Part shown: one piece after another, positions 23,693 through 30,945 of the stretch
How the letters are laid out: every line of letters starts with the position of its first letter
How positions within the stretch are numbered: the stretch's first letter is position 1
NCBI GenBank assembly: GCA_964243985.1
Contig: CAXTHJ010000031.1
Coordinates: 1 to 30,945 of the forward strand
Reading direction: 5' to 3'
DNA from: CAIOYC01 sp964243985
Lineage (GTDB): Bacteria > Pseudomonadota > Alphaproteobacteria > Caulobacterales > Caulobacteraceae
Length of the DNA stretch: 30,945 nt
Notes under the pieces: model-generated
The model's input: the letters and a program-made list of their open reading frames with translations, nothing else
Databases searched by the model: none
Told to the model about the DNA's origin: nothing
Made by a program: the position numbers and the translations under genes

Positions 23693-23875
23693 ATGTATTA
23701 TCGCGTGATCGACTCTTTCCTGCATCAGCTGCGCGCCGGGCGTGACGCCCTGCCTGCGCACGACGATCTGCGCCAGCAGTACGAAGACGCCATCGCCAAG
23801 CTGGGCGGCCTCGCCGACGGCCTCTACAAGCGCGACCGCAAGCAGGTGGACCCCATCGACCGCCCGGATTTCTGA
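23693..23875 (+). CDS. Small conserved-looking protein of 60 residues
   Basis: The product is a soluble, charged, probably helical protein (MYYRVIDSFLHQLRAGRDAL to IDRPDF) with no signal or membrane segment. The codon usage is GC-rich at third positions as in neighbours, and a GGAG site sits 8 bases before the ATG, so it is probably a real gene. It is divergent from the phospholipase gene across a 147-bp region with palindromes, and 75 bp before the DUF805 gene. I do not recognise the family. Confidence 0.65.
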   Translation: MYYRVIDSFLHQLRAGRDALPAHDDLRQQYEDAIAKLGGLADGLYKRDRKQVDPIDRPDF

Positions 23876-23950
23876 CCCGCGTTGCGGAACAGCTCACCTC
23901 AAAGTTGACATAGGCTCGGCCGGCATGTGAACCTCCGCGCGGGGTGGCCT

Positions 23951-24436
23951 ATGTTGATGTTTCAGCCTTTGATGAAGTACGCCGAGTTCAGCGGCCGCGC
24001 GCGGCGGGCTGAATACTGGCTGTTCGGCCTGTTTGTTTTAATCGTCGATGTAATTCTGATCGGCGCCACAGGCGCATCCAGCGTCAACGCCGCCAACGGT
24101 GCAGCATCGACCGGCGCAGGCGGCAGCGCGGCCTCCGCGATTCTGTCCTTGGTCTTTCTGGTCTTTGCGCTCGGGATCTTCATTCCAAGCTTAGCCGTTT
24201 TGTTCAGGCGGCTTCATGACATCAACATGGGCGCGGCCTGGGCGCTCCTCCTCCTGATTCCCGTTTTGGGTCCGTTGGCGCTCCTGGTGATGAGCCTCCT
24301 GGATGGCACCCCCGGGCCCAACAAATACGGGGCCGATCCCAAGCAACGGGCGGCCATACCGGTGGTGACCGTCGCCGCGCCGGGCACGGTTGAAATCCAT
24401 CACCATTACGATGTGAAACTGCCCGCGGCGCCATAA
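23951..24436 (+). CDS. DUF805 inner-membrane protein
   Basis: This 161-residue membrane protein begins with the family-typical YAEFSGRARRAEYWLFGLF, has about four hydrophobic segments (about 22-42, 61-85, 95-115 region), and contains the second family signature RRLHDINMGAAW and DGTPGPNKYGADP. DUF805 proteins (E. coli YhaH type) have no firmly established role. ATG 23951 is chosen over the GTG 8 codons upstream because it gives the usual DUF805 N-terminus. The C-terminus is a His-containing soluble tail (HHHYD). It converges on hldD with 9 bp between stops. Confidence 0.88.
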   Translation: MLMFQPLMKYAEFSGRARRAEYWLFGLFVLIVDVILIGATGASSVNAANGAASTGAGGSAASAILSLVFLVFALGIFIPSLAVLFRRLHDINMGAAWALLLLIPVLGPLALLVMSLLDGTPGPNKYGADPKQRAAIPVVTVAAPGTVEIHHHYDVKLPAAP

Positions 24437-24445
24437 CGGCTGGGC

Positions 24446-25447
24446 TTATCGGTAGGGATCGTCCTTGGCCAAATAGTTTGAGACGTAATCCTGCACCCCG
24501 TCTTCCAGCCCGGTGAACGGGCCGTCGTAGCCGGTGGCGCGTAGGCGCGTCATGTCGGCTTGGGTGAAGTACTGGTACTTATCGCGGATCAGCGCCGGCG
24601 TATCCACGTAGGCGATCTTCGGCGCATAACCTGCGGCCTTGAACGTCGCCGTCGCCAAGTCCTTGAACGAACGCGCCTCGCCGCTGCCGAGATTGAAGAC
24701 GCCGTTGATCGTCGCCTGCGCCAGAAGCCAGCCCACCACAGCCTCCACGTCCTCCACATAGACGAAGTCGCGAAGCTGCCCGCCGTCGGCGTAGTCCGGG
24801 TTGTGGGATTTGAAGAGGGTGATGGTGCGGCCCGTCCTGGCGGTGGGCCAGATCTGCGCCACCACTGATTTCATGCCGCCCTTGTGGTATTCGTTAGGTC
24901 CATAGACGTTGAAGAACTTCAGCCCCGCCCACTGGCGCGGCGTGTGGCCGCGTGACGCTTCCCGCCGGGCATAAAGATCGAACAGGGCCTTGGACCAGCC
25001 ATAGGCGTTCAAGGGTCGAAGCCGCGCCAGGGATTCCAGATCGTCATCATCCTTGAAGCCCAGGGCGCCGTCGCCGTAGGTGGCGGCCGAGGAGGCGTAG
25101 ATCAACCGCGCATCGTTCGCCGCGCACCAGGTCCAAAGGTCCTTAGAGAGGGTGAAGTTGGTGTGAAGAATTAAGTCCGCATCAGGTTCGGTTGTAGAGG
25201 ATATGGCGCCCATGTGGATCACCGCCTCCACCTCGCCCGCTTGCGCCGCCAGCCAGTCGAACATCGCTTCTGGCGCGATGAAATCGACGATGGGGTGCTT
25301 GAAGAGGTTGCGCCATTTGCCTTCCTCCGCCGCACCGAGACGATCACAGACGGCGATGTCGTAGTCGCCCGCCGCGCACAGGCCCGCCACGAGGTTAGAG
25401 CCGATGAAGCCCGCGCCGCCGGTGACCAGGATCAAGCGGCGGCTCAA
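24446..25447 (-). CDS. hldD: ADP-L-glycero-D-manno-heptose 6-epimerase
   Basis: HldD (also RfaD), 333 aa, converts ADP-D,D-heptose to ADP-L,D-heptose, the sugar donor for LPS inner core. The Rossmann nucleotide motif TGGAGFIG (9-16) and the short-chain epimerase triad (Ser119/Ser120 in IYASSAATYG, Tyr149 and Lys153 in YGWSK) are present, as are FFNVYGPNEYHKGGMKSVV and RDFVYVEDV, characteristic of HldD. Its ATG overlaps the hldE stop by 4 bp, giving translational coupling in pathway order. It ends convergently with the DUF805 gene. Confidence 0.96.
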   Translation of the reverse strand: MSRRLILVTGGAGFIGSNLVAGLCAAGDYDIAVCDRLGAAEEGKWRNLFKHPIVDFIAPEAMFDWLAAQAGEVEAVIHMGAISSTTEPDADLILHTNFTLSKDLWTWCAANDARLIYASSAATYGDGALGFKDDDDLESLARLRPLNAYGWSKALFDLYARREASRGHTPRQWAGLKFFNVYGPNEYHKGGMKSVVAQIWPTARTGRTITLFKSHNPDYADGGQLRDFVYVEDVEAVVGWLLAQATINGVFNLGSGEARSFKDLATATFKAAGYAPKIAYVDTPALIRDKYQYFTQADMTRLRATGYDGPFTGLEDGVQDYVSNYLAKDDPYR

Positions 25448-26910
25448 GGGCGTCCCGCCATCTTCCGGATCGCCGCCGTGGTGGAATAGCCCTCCAGCAG
25501 GGGCGCCAGCACCACTTGGCCGCCGTAGCGCTGCACGACGTCGGCGCCGACTACGGTCTCGACTGTGTAGTCAGCCCCTTTGATGAGCACGTCGGGCTGG
25601 ATGGCCTCGATCAGGGCGAGGGGCGTCTCCGCATCGAAGGGGGTGACCAGATCGACCGAAGCGAGGCCCGCCAGCACCATCGTCCGGCCTTCCAGATCGT
25701 TTACCGGCCGGCCTTCGCCCTTCAACGCCCGTACCGAGGCATCGGTGTTTACCGCCACGATCAGCCGGTCGCAGGCCGCCTTGGCCTCCGCCAAATAAGC
25801 CACATGCCCCCGGTGCAGGATGTCGAAACAACCGTTGGTGAAGCCGATCCTCAGCCCCGCGCCCCGCCAGTGGGCGACGCAGGCCAGGACGGCGTCCAGC
25901 GGCGCGATCTTGGTCTCCTGCACGGCCAGGCGTTCAGCCACCTCCGCATCGACCAGTTCGGCCGGGGAGACGGCGGCGGCGCCCGCCTTGCCCACCACGA
26001 TGCCCGAGGCAAGGATGGCCAACTCGATCGCCTCTCGTATGAGCGCCCCGCTCGCCAAGGCTAACCCGATGGCGGCCAGCGCAGTATCTCCAGCGCCGGA
26101 GACGTCAAACACCTGCCGCGCCCGGGCCTTGAAGTGGCGCACTGATTGCCCGCGCACAGCGAGGGACATGCCCGCCCCTGCTCGCGTCACCAGGATCGCC
26201 TTGGCCTCGCAGCCCTCCAGCGCCACCGTCAGGGCGGTCTCGACCTCCCCATCCGTGTCGACCGGGTGGCCGGTGATCAGCGCCAACTCCCTGGCGTTGG
26301 GCTTGATCAGGTCCACCGCGCCATAGGGGGCGAAGCTGCGGCCCTTAGGGTCGACGATCACCGGCGCACCGCAGGCTCTGGCGGCGGAAAGACAGGCGGC
26401 GATCACAGAAGGGGTGAGCGCGCCCTTGGCGTAGTCGGACAGGAGCACCGCCGCCGCGCCGGAAATCGCCGTCTGCGCCGCCGCCACGAGCTTGGCCTCG
26501 GCGGCGCCATCGAGGGGATGCGGGCTCTCGGCGTCCAGGCGCAGGAGCTGCTGCCCCCCCGCCACGAAGCGGGTCTTCACCGTGGTTTGCCGCGAGGGGT
26601 CGATCAAGAGGTCGGCTTCAAGGCCCGGCTCTGCCTGGATCAACCCCGCCAGCTCATCCGCCGCCTCGTCCTCGCCCGTCGCCGCGGCTAACTCAACGCG
26701 CGCGCCCAACGCCGCCAGCCCCCGCGCCACATTGCCCGCGCCGCCCAGCATGGCGGTCTCGCGGCTGCGGCTCATCACCGGGATCGGCGCCTCGGGCGAG
26801 ATGCGCTCGACCGCCCCATAGACGTAGCGATCCAGCATCAGATCGCCCACCACGGCGATCTTCACCGACGCGGCGCGTTCCAGAAGGTGCTGGAGGTCGG
26901 ATAAGGTCAT
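25444..26910 (-). CDS. hldE: Bifunctional heptose-7-phosphate kinase / heptose-1-phosphate adenylyltransferase
   Basis: HldE (RfaE), 488 aa, performs two steps before HldD: 1-phosphorylation of D-glycero-beta-D-manno-heptose 7-phosphate, and after a phosphatase (GmhB, not here), adenylyl transfer. Residues 1-325 are a PfkB/ribokinase domain (VGDLMLDRYVYG at 21-32, GGAGNVA at 56-62, and the catalytic GAGD at 272-275 with base Asp275). Residues 350-488 are a cytidylyltransferase-like domain with FTNGCFDILHRGH (357-369), whose HxxH motif binds ATP. The length matches E. coli HldE. It is the first gene of a two-gene ADP-heptose operon, divergent from folD. Confidence 0.97.
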   Translation of the reverse strand: MTLSDLQHLLERAASVKIAVVGDLMLDRYVYGAVERISPEAPIPVMSRSRETAMLGGAGNVARGLAALGARVELAAATGEDEAADELAGLIQAEPGLEADLLIDPSRQTTVKTRFVAGGQQLLRLDAESPHPLDGAAEAKLVAAAQTAISGAAAVLLSDYAKGALTPSVIAACLSAARACGAPVIVDPKGRSFAPYGAVDLIKPNARELALITGHPVDTDGEVETALTVALEGCEAKAILVTRAGAGMSLAVRGQSVRHFKARARQVFDVSGAGDTALAAIGLALASGALIREAIELAILASGIVVGKAGAAAVSPAELVDAEVAERLAVQETKIAPLDAVLACVAHWRGAGLRIGFTNGCFDILHRGHVAYLAEAKAACDRLIVAVNTDASVRALKGEGRPVNDLEGRTMVLAGLASVDLVTPFDAETPLALIEAIQPDVLIKGADYTVETVVGADVVQRYGGQVVLAPLLEGYSTTAAIRKMAGRP

Positions 26911-27024
26911 GACCCCATATCCCGCCTGAACGCCGTGCGGGCAAGCAGATTGCGGTCGCCGCTTGTCGACTTGGCGCGCGGGCGCCGTTAGGAAACGCCC
27001 TCTTCCAACGCTACGAGGCCGCTC

Positions 27025-27921
27025 TTGAGTGACGCCACCGCCCGGCTAATCGACGGCAAGGCCTATGCTGAACGGCTGCGCGCTGAGGTGGCGGCGGATG
27101 TGGCGCGGCTGAAAGCGGAGCATGGGATTGTCCCAGGGCTCGCCGTCGTTCTGGTGGGGGACGATCCGGCCAGCGCCGTTTACGTGAAGAGCAAGGGCGA
27201 GCAGACCCAGGCCGCCGGCATGTATTCGGAAACCCACCGCCTCGTCGCCGAGACGGCGCAGGCCGATCTGGAGGCGCTGGTCGCCAAGCTGAACGCCGAC
27301 CCCAAGATTCACGGCATCCTGGTGCAGCTCCCGCTACCCGCCCATCTCGATAGCGCCCGCGTGATCGCCGCCATTGATCCTGACAAGGACGTGGACGGGC
27401 TCAGCGTCGTCAACGCCGGCCGCCTCGCCTCGAACCTGCCCGCCCTCACCCCGTGCACGCCCCTCGGCTGCATGATCCTGTTGAAGGATGTGCTGGGCGA
27501 TATATCGGGCAAACGGGCGGTGGTGATCGGCCGCTCCAACCTGATGGGCAAGCCGATGGCGCAGCTCCTTTTGCAGGCCGACTGCACCGTCACCATCGCC
27601 CACTCGCGCACGATCGACCTGGCGGCGGTCTGCCGTGAGGCGGACATCCTGGTCGCCGCCGTCGGGCGGCCGGAGATGGTGAAGGGCGATTGGATCAAAC
27701 CCGGCGCTGTAGTGATCGACGTCGGCATCAACCGCGTCCCGTCGAAAGACCCGGAAAAGGCGGCGGCGGGCAAGACGCGGCTTGTGGGCGATGTGGCGTT
27801 CGCCGAGGCGATAACGGTGGCCGGCGCGATCACGCCTGTGCCCGGCGGCGTCGGCCCCATGACCATCGCCTGCCTGCTGCAGAACACCCTCACCGCCGCC
27901 CGTCGCATCGGCCTCGGCTGA
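27025..27921 (+). CDS. folD: Bifunctional methylene-THF dehydrogenase / methenyl-THF cyclohydrolase
   Basis: FolD (298 aa) interconverts 5,10-methylene-THF and 10-formyl-THF with NADP in the cytosol. Visible are the catalytic YVKSK motif (Tyr53, Lys57), VQLPLPAHLD, the aspartate in DVDGLSVVN, the dinucleotide motif VIGRSNLMGKPMAQLL and the C-terminal TPVPGGVGPMTIACLLQNT. The start is a TTG at 27025, with GAGG 6 bases upstream; the resulting N-terminus MSDATARLIDGKAYAE fits the family. Its stop overlaps the next start by one base (TGATG), so the Nudix gene is translationally coupled. Confidence 0.95.
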   Translation: MSDATARLIDGKAYAERLRAEVAADVARLKAEHGIVPGLAVVLVGDDPASAVYVKSKGEQTQAAGMYSETHRLVAETAQADLEALVAKLNADPKIHGILVQLPLPAHLDSARVIAAIDPDKDVDGLSVVNAGRLASNLPALTPCTPLGCMILLKDVLGDISGKRAVVIGRSNLMGKPMAQLLLQADCTVTIAHSRTIDLAAVCREADILVAAVGRPEMVKGDWIKPGAVVIDVGINRVPSKDPEKAAAGKTRLVGDVAFAEAITVAGAITPVPGGVGPMTIACLLQNTLTAARRIGLG

Positions 27922-28487
27922 TGGTGGAGATCGTCAAGCGGGAGCAGGCCTATAAGGGATACAGCACCATCGAGCGCGTGACCGTGCGCCTGCCGGACGG
28001 CAGCGAACTAAAGCGCGAGGTGGAGCATCACGGGTTCGCCGTCTCCGTCCTGCCCTACGATCCCGAACGCAAGGTCGCCATGCTGGTGCGCCAGTTCCGT
28101 TCGCCGGTGAAGCTGGTCACCGGCGCGGACGATCTCCTCGAGCCTCCCGCCGGGATGATCGACGGGACCGATTCGGTGGAGGACAGCGTCCGCCGCGAAG
28201 CGATGGAGGAGGCCGGGCTGATGCTCGGCGCACTGGAGTTCGTCGGCGCCGCCTGGCCCTCTCCCGGCGTCTCCACCGAGACCATGACCATGTACCTTGC
28301 GCAATACTCCGCCAAGGACCGGATCACCTCGGGCGGCGGGCTCGACACCGAGCAGGAGAACATCACGGTGCTGGAGACGCCGCTGGCCGATCTCGCAAAT
28401 CTTGGAGGCGGGGGTGAGGTGACGGACATGAAGCTCCTGGTGCTGGTGCAGGCGCTGAAACTGAAAAGACCCGACTTGTTCTTATGA
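27921..28487 (+). CDS. Nudix hydrolase, ADP-sugar pyrophosphatase-like
   Basis: This 188-residue hydrolase cleaves nucleoside diphosphates linked to another group, and its N-terminal strands plus MLVRQFRSPV are like ADP-ribose pyrophosphatases (NudF/NudK type). The Nudix box runs from AGMIDGTDS to VRREAMEEAGL; the REAMEEAGL core is complete, but the Glu that normally follows G-x5 is Asp. It starts at ATG 27921, overlapping the folD stop by a base (TGATG). The frame extends further upstream within folD, but that part is an out-of-frame shadow. The exact substrate is unknown; folate-linked pyrophosphates are conceivable because of the coupling to folD. Confidence 0.9.
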   Translation: MVEIVKREQAYKGYSTIERVTVRLPDGSELKREVEHHGFAVSVLPYDPERKVAMLVRQFRSPVKLVTGADDLLEPPAGMIDGTDSVEDSVRREAMEEAGLMLGALEFVGAAWPSPGVSTETMTMYLAQYSAKDRITSGGGLDTEQENITVLETPLADLANLGGGGEVTDMKLLVLVQALKLKRPDLFL

Positions 28488-28579
28488 TTTGTGACACCTG
28501 AGCGTAGCGGACGGAGATTTCCGCGCTATGGTCAGATTAAGGCCGCTCGATCGGCCAAGTTAAATCGCCGGAGCTGTTC

Positions 28580-30841
28580 ATGCGTCGCACCTTGCTTCTC
28601 GCCACCACCTTCGCCGCTGCTCTTCTATCGGCCAGCACAGCGGGGGGCTCAATGGCGCAGACGCCGCTACTGGGTTTCAGCCCGGCGGCCGCGGAGAAGG
28701 AACGGGCCATCGAGGGCCAGTTCGACGCAGGGCTCAGCGCCGACGAGCAGCGCCAGTGGCTGAAGCAGATGTCCTCCAAGGCCAATCAGGTGGGTGCGCC
28801 CCATGACAAGGAAAACGCCGACTGGATGCTCTCCAAGTTCAAGGAGTGGGGCTGGGACGCGCGGATCGAGACCTTTTACGTCCTCTATCCCACGCCGCTG
28901 GCCGTGAAGCTGGAGCTGCTGGGCGACCATCCTTTCACCGCCAAGCTGCATGAGCCCGGCATCCCCGGCGATACATCCGCGCGGGAGACCGAGAACGTGC
29001 TGCCCCCCTATCTCGCCTATCAGGGCGACGGCGATGTGACGGGCCAGTTGGTCTATGCCAACTACGGGATGCCGGAGGACTACATCGCCCTGGCCCGCGC
29101 CGGCGTCGATGTGCGCGGCAAGATCGTCATCACCCGCTACGGCGGCGGCTGGCGCGGACTGAAGCCGCAACTGGCGCAGGAGCATGGCGCGGTGGGCTGT
29201 CTGATCTACTCCGATCCGGCCGATGACGGCTACGGCGCCGCTGATGTCTATCCCAAGGGCGGCGCCCGCCCGGCCGACGGGGTGCAGCGCGGCTCGGTGC
29301 AGGAGATGATGATCTACCCGGGCGATCCGCTGACCCCCGGCATCGGCGCAACCAAGGACGCCAAGCGCCTGACCCGCGAGACCGCGCCGACCATCCTGAA
29401 GATCCCCGCCCTGCCCATCTCCTACGCCGACGTGCAGCCGCTGTTGGAATCCCTCACCGGCCCGGTGGCGCCGAAGACCTTCCGCGGGCAGTTGCCCATC
29501 ACCTACCACATGGGACCGTCCAAGGCGCCGGCGCATCTGCTGGTCAAATCCGACTGGGGGCTGAAGCCGGTCTATGACGTGATCGCCGTGATGAAGGGCT
29601 CGGAGGCCCCCGATCAGTGGGTGGTGCGCGGCAACCACCACGACGGCTGGGTGTTCGGCGCCTGGGACCCCTTGGCCGGCAACGTCGCCCTCCTGAACGA
29701 GGCGCAGTCCATCGGCGCCCTGGCCAAGGCCGGCTGGCGACCCAAGCGCACCATCGTCTACGCCAGCTGGGACGGCGAGGAGCCGGGCCTGATCGGCTCC
29801 ACCGAATGGGCCGAGCAGCACGCCGACGAGCTCACCAAAAAGGCGGCGATATACATCAACTCCGACACCAACGGCAAAGGCTTCCTCGGCGCCGAGGCCA
29901 GCCATGACCTGCAGCGGCTGGTCAATCAGGTCGCCGCCGATGTGCCGGACCCGGAGACCAAAGCGTCGGTCGGCGCGCGACTTCGCGCGGCGATCCAGGT
30001 CGGCGCCCTGACCAATCCCCGCCAGGAGAAGGAAGCCAAGATCATCGCCGGCGGCGGCGATACGCCGGTGGGAGCGCTGGGATCGGGGTCGGACTACTCC
30101 GCCTTCCTGCAGCACCTGGGGCTCGCCACCATCAACCTTGGCTTCGGCGGCGAGGACGAGCAGGGCGGCGTCTATCACTCCGCCTACGACACCTTCGAGC
30201 ACTACGCCCGCTTCGGCGATCCGACCTTCGAGTACGGCGTGGCGCTGTCGGAGGTCACCGGCCGCCTGGTGCTCCGGGAAGCGGACGCGGAGGTGCTGCC
30301 GATGCAGTTCGGCGGGTTCGCCGACACGGTGGCCGGTTACGTGGACGAATTGAAGAAGCTCAACACCGACATGATGAGCAAGACGGCGGTGCAGACCAAG
30401 CTCCTCGGCGACCGCGCCTTCACCCTGGCCGCCGATGCGGCCGAGACCAACCTGCCGCCGACGGAAGACGGTCCCGTGCCGAAGATCGACTTCGCGCCGC
30501 TGGACGCCGCTGTGGTCAAACTGAAGGCCAGCGCCAAGGCTTATGACGACGCGGCGAAGGGGGGCGCCGGCGCAGCTCAGGCCGCCAGGGTCAACGCGAT
30601 CCTCCGCGACATCGACCAGTCGCTGCTCGACCCTGAGGGTCTGCCCGGCCGGCCGTGGTTCAAGAACCTGGCCTATGCGCCGGGCGTGCTGACCGGCTAC
30701 GGCGCCAAGACGCTCCCCGGCGTCCGCGAAGCCATCGAAGGCGGTCGCTGGGCCGAAGCGCAGACCTACGTCGGCAAAACCGCCAAGGTGCTGGACGCTT
30801 ACGCCGCGCGCGTCGATGCGGCCACGGCGGCGCTGAAGTGA
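28580..30841 (+). CDS. Exported M28 metallopeptidase, glutamate carboxypeptidase II-like
   Basis: This 753-residue zinc peptidase has a signal peptide (residues 1-26, cleaved near SMAQ) and the three-domain plan of the glutamate carboxypeptidase II/transferrin receptor family: a protease domain split by a PA domain (about 145-300) and a helical dimerisation domain (about 610-753). By alignment from memory to human GCPII, all five zinc ligands are kept: His353, Asp363, Glu401, Asp429 and His533, with catalytic Glu400 in ASWDGEEPG. It is thus likely active, unlike transferrin receptors. GGAG lies 6 bases before the ATG. The substrate is probably the C-terminal residue of periplasmic peptides. 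Stand-alone gene, followed by repeats. Confidence 0.94.
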   Translation: MRRTLLLATTFAAALLSASTAGGSMAQTPLLGFSPAAAEKERAIEGQFDAGLSADEQRQWLKQMSSKANQVGAPHDKENADWMLSKFKEWGWDARIETFYVLYPTPLAVKLELLGDHPFTAKLHEPGIPGDTSARETENVLPPYLAYQGDGDVTGQLVYANYGMPEDYIALARAGVDVRGKIVITRYGGGWRGLKPQLAQEHGAVGCLIYSDPADDGYGAADVYPKGGARPADGVQRGSVQEMMIYPGDPLTPGIGATKDAKRLTRETAPTILKIPALPISYADVQPLLESLTGPVAPKTFRGQLPITYHMGPSKAPAHLLVKSDWGLKPVYDVIAVMKGSEAPDQWVVRGNHHDGWVFGAWDPLAGNVALLNEAQSIGALAKAGWRPKRTIVYASWDGEEPGLIGSTEWAEQHADELTKKAAIYINSDTNGKGFLGAEASHDLQRLVNQVAADVPDPETKASVGARLRAAIQVGALTNPRQEKEAKIIAGGGDTPVGALGSGSDYSAFLQHLGLATINLGFGGEDEQGGVYHSAYDTFEHYARFGDPTFEYGVALSEVTGRLVLREADAEVLPMQFGGFADTVAGYVDELKKLNTDMMSKTAVQTKLLGDRAFTLAADAAETNLPPTEDGPVPKIDFAPLDAAVVKLKASAKAYDDAAKGGAGAAQAARVNAILRDIDQSLLDPEGLPGRPWFKNLAYAPGVLTGYGAKTLPGVREAIEGGRWAEAQTYVGKTAKVLDAYAARVDAATAALK

Positions 30842-30852
30842 GGCCCTCAAAA

Positions 30853-30879
30853 CCCTCTCCCCCCCTGCGGGGGAGAGGG
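30853..30879. repeat. GC-rich hairpin repeat downstream of the M28 peptidase
   Basis: CCCTCTCCCCC (30853-30863) and GGGGGAGAGGG (30869-30879) form a perfect 11-bp stem with a 5-nt loop, 12 bp after the stop codon. GCAGGGTGAGGGGGGTG follows. This wording is a familiar extragenic palindrome in Caulobacterales and other alphaproteobacteria, often found in many copies. It could help end the transcript, although no U-tract follows. Confidence 0.8.
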
Positions 30880-30926
30880 CAGGGTGAGGGGGGTGTTAGC
30901 GCGACGACGGCCGCCCTAAGCGCTTG

Positions 30927-30945
30927 CACCCCCACCCTTGACCCC
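30927..30945. repeat. Start of a second C-rich repeat, cut by the window edge
   Basis: The last bases, CACCCCCACCCTTGACCCC, are nearly an inverted match to GGGTGAGGGGGGTG at 30882-30895. They probably belong to a second, inverted copy of the same extragenic element. The remainder lies outside the window, so the identity is tentative. Confidence 0.45.

Noticed and set aside
27690..27920. A 77-codon upstream extension of the Nudix protein inside folD
   Set aside because: It is an out-of-frame reading of folD, Arg/Pro/His-rich; the TGATG junction gives a standard Nudix N-terminus.
28667..30850. A 727-codon open frame on the minus strand opposite the M28 peptidase gene
   Set aside because: It is a GC-bias shadow: the plus strand has signal peptide, zinc ligands and family motifs, while the antisense product is low complexity (His/Gly/Val/Arg) with no recognisable domain.

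Overview
The window is a GC-rich stretch of an alphaproteobacterial chromosome, most probably from the Caulobacterales (Caulobacter/Phenylobacterium/Brevundimonas type). Four things point that way: a free-standing Fo-ATP synthase operon with both b and b' subunits, a glycine-cleavage P protein split into GcvPA and GcvPB, a candidate promoter matching the Caulobacter housekeeping sigma consensus, and intergenic hairpin repeats of a kind common in this group. Genus-level placement is inference. I see no phage, transposon, CRISPR array, tRNA or rRNA. Most of the window is housekeeping DNA.

Layout. 1-2403 (+) is the 3' part of smc, cut by the window edge. 2533-5160 (+) is the Fo operon atpI-atpB-atpE-b'-b. 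5220-11175 (-) is the glycine cleavage unit, read right to left: tandem glycine riboswitch, gcvT, gcvH, gcvPA, gcvPB, then an aldo/keto reductase. 11367-17172 (-) is a tripartite efflux operon (outer-membrane factor, membrane-fusion protein, RND pump) joined by 4-bp ATGA overlaps. 17325-18955 (-) is a translationally coupled pair: a uracil-DNA glycosylase-family protein and an alpha/beta-hydrolase lipoprotein. 19092-20114 (+) is an unrecognised protein whose 3' end runs antisense into a DUF3253 gene (20042-20332, -). 20552-21442 (+) is an exported SIMPL-domain protein, convergent with a Tat-exported phosphocholine-specific phospholipase C (21446-23545, -). 23693-24436 (+) holds a 60-residue protein and a DUF805 membrane protein. 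24446-26910 (-) is hldE-hldD, for ADP-heptose synthesis. 27025-28487 (+) is folD coupled to a Nudix hydrolase. 28580-30841 (+) is an exported M28 metallopeptidase related to glutamate carboxypeptidase II, followed by intergenic hairpin repeats.

How genes work together. The gcv genes encode the T, H and split P proteins of the glycine cleavage system, under a riboswitch that senses the substrate; the L protein is not here. FolD acts on the 5,10-methylene-THF that the system produces, a metabolic link but not an operonic one. HldE and HldD act in sequence toward LPS core heptose. The Fo genes need F1 genes encoded elsewhere.

The most interesting points are two different palindromic repeats that fill the two untranslated gaps inside the gcv operon (one touching the gcvPB ribosome-binding site), the unrecognised gene at 19092 with its AT-rich control region and antisense tail, and the glycine riboswitch. 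I found no convincing wholly new multigene system.
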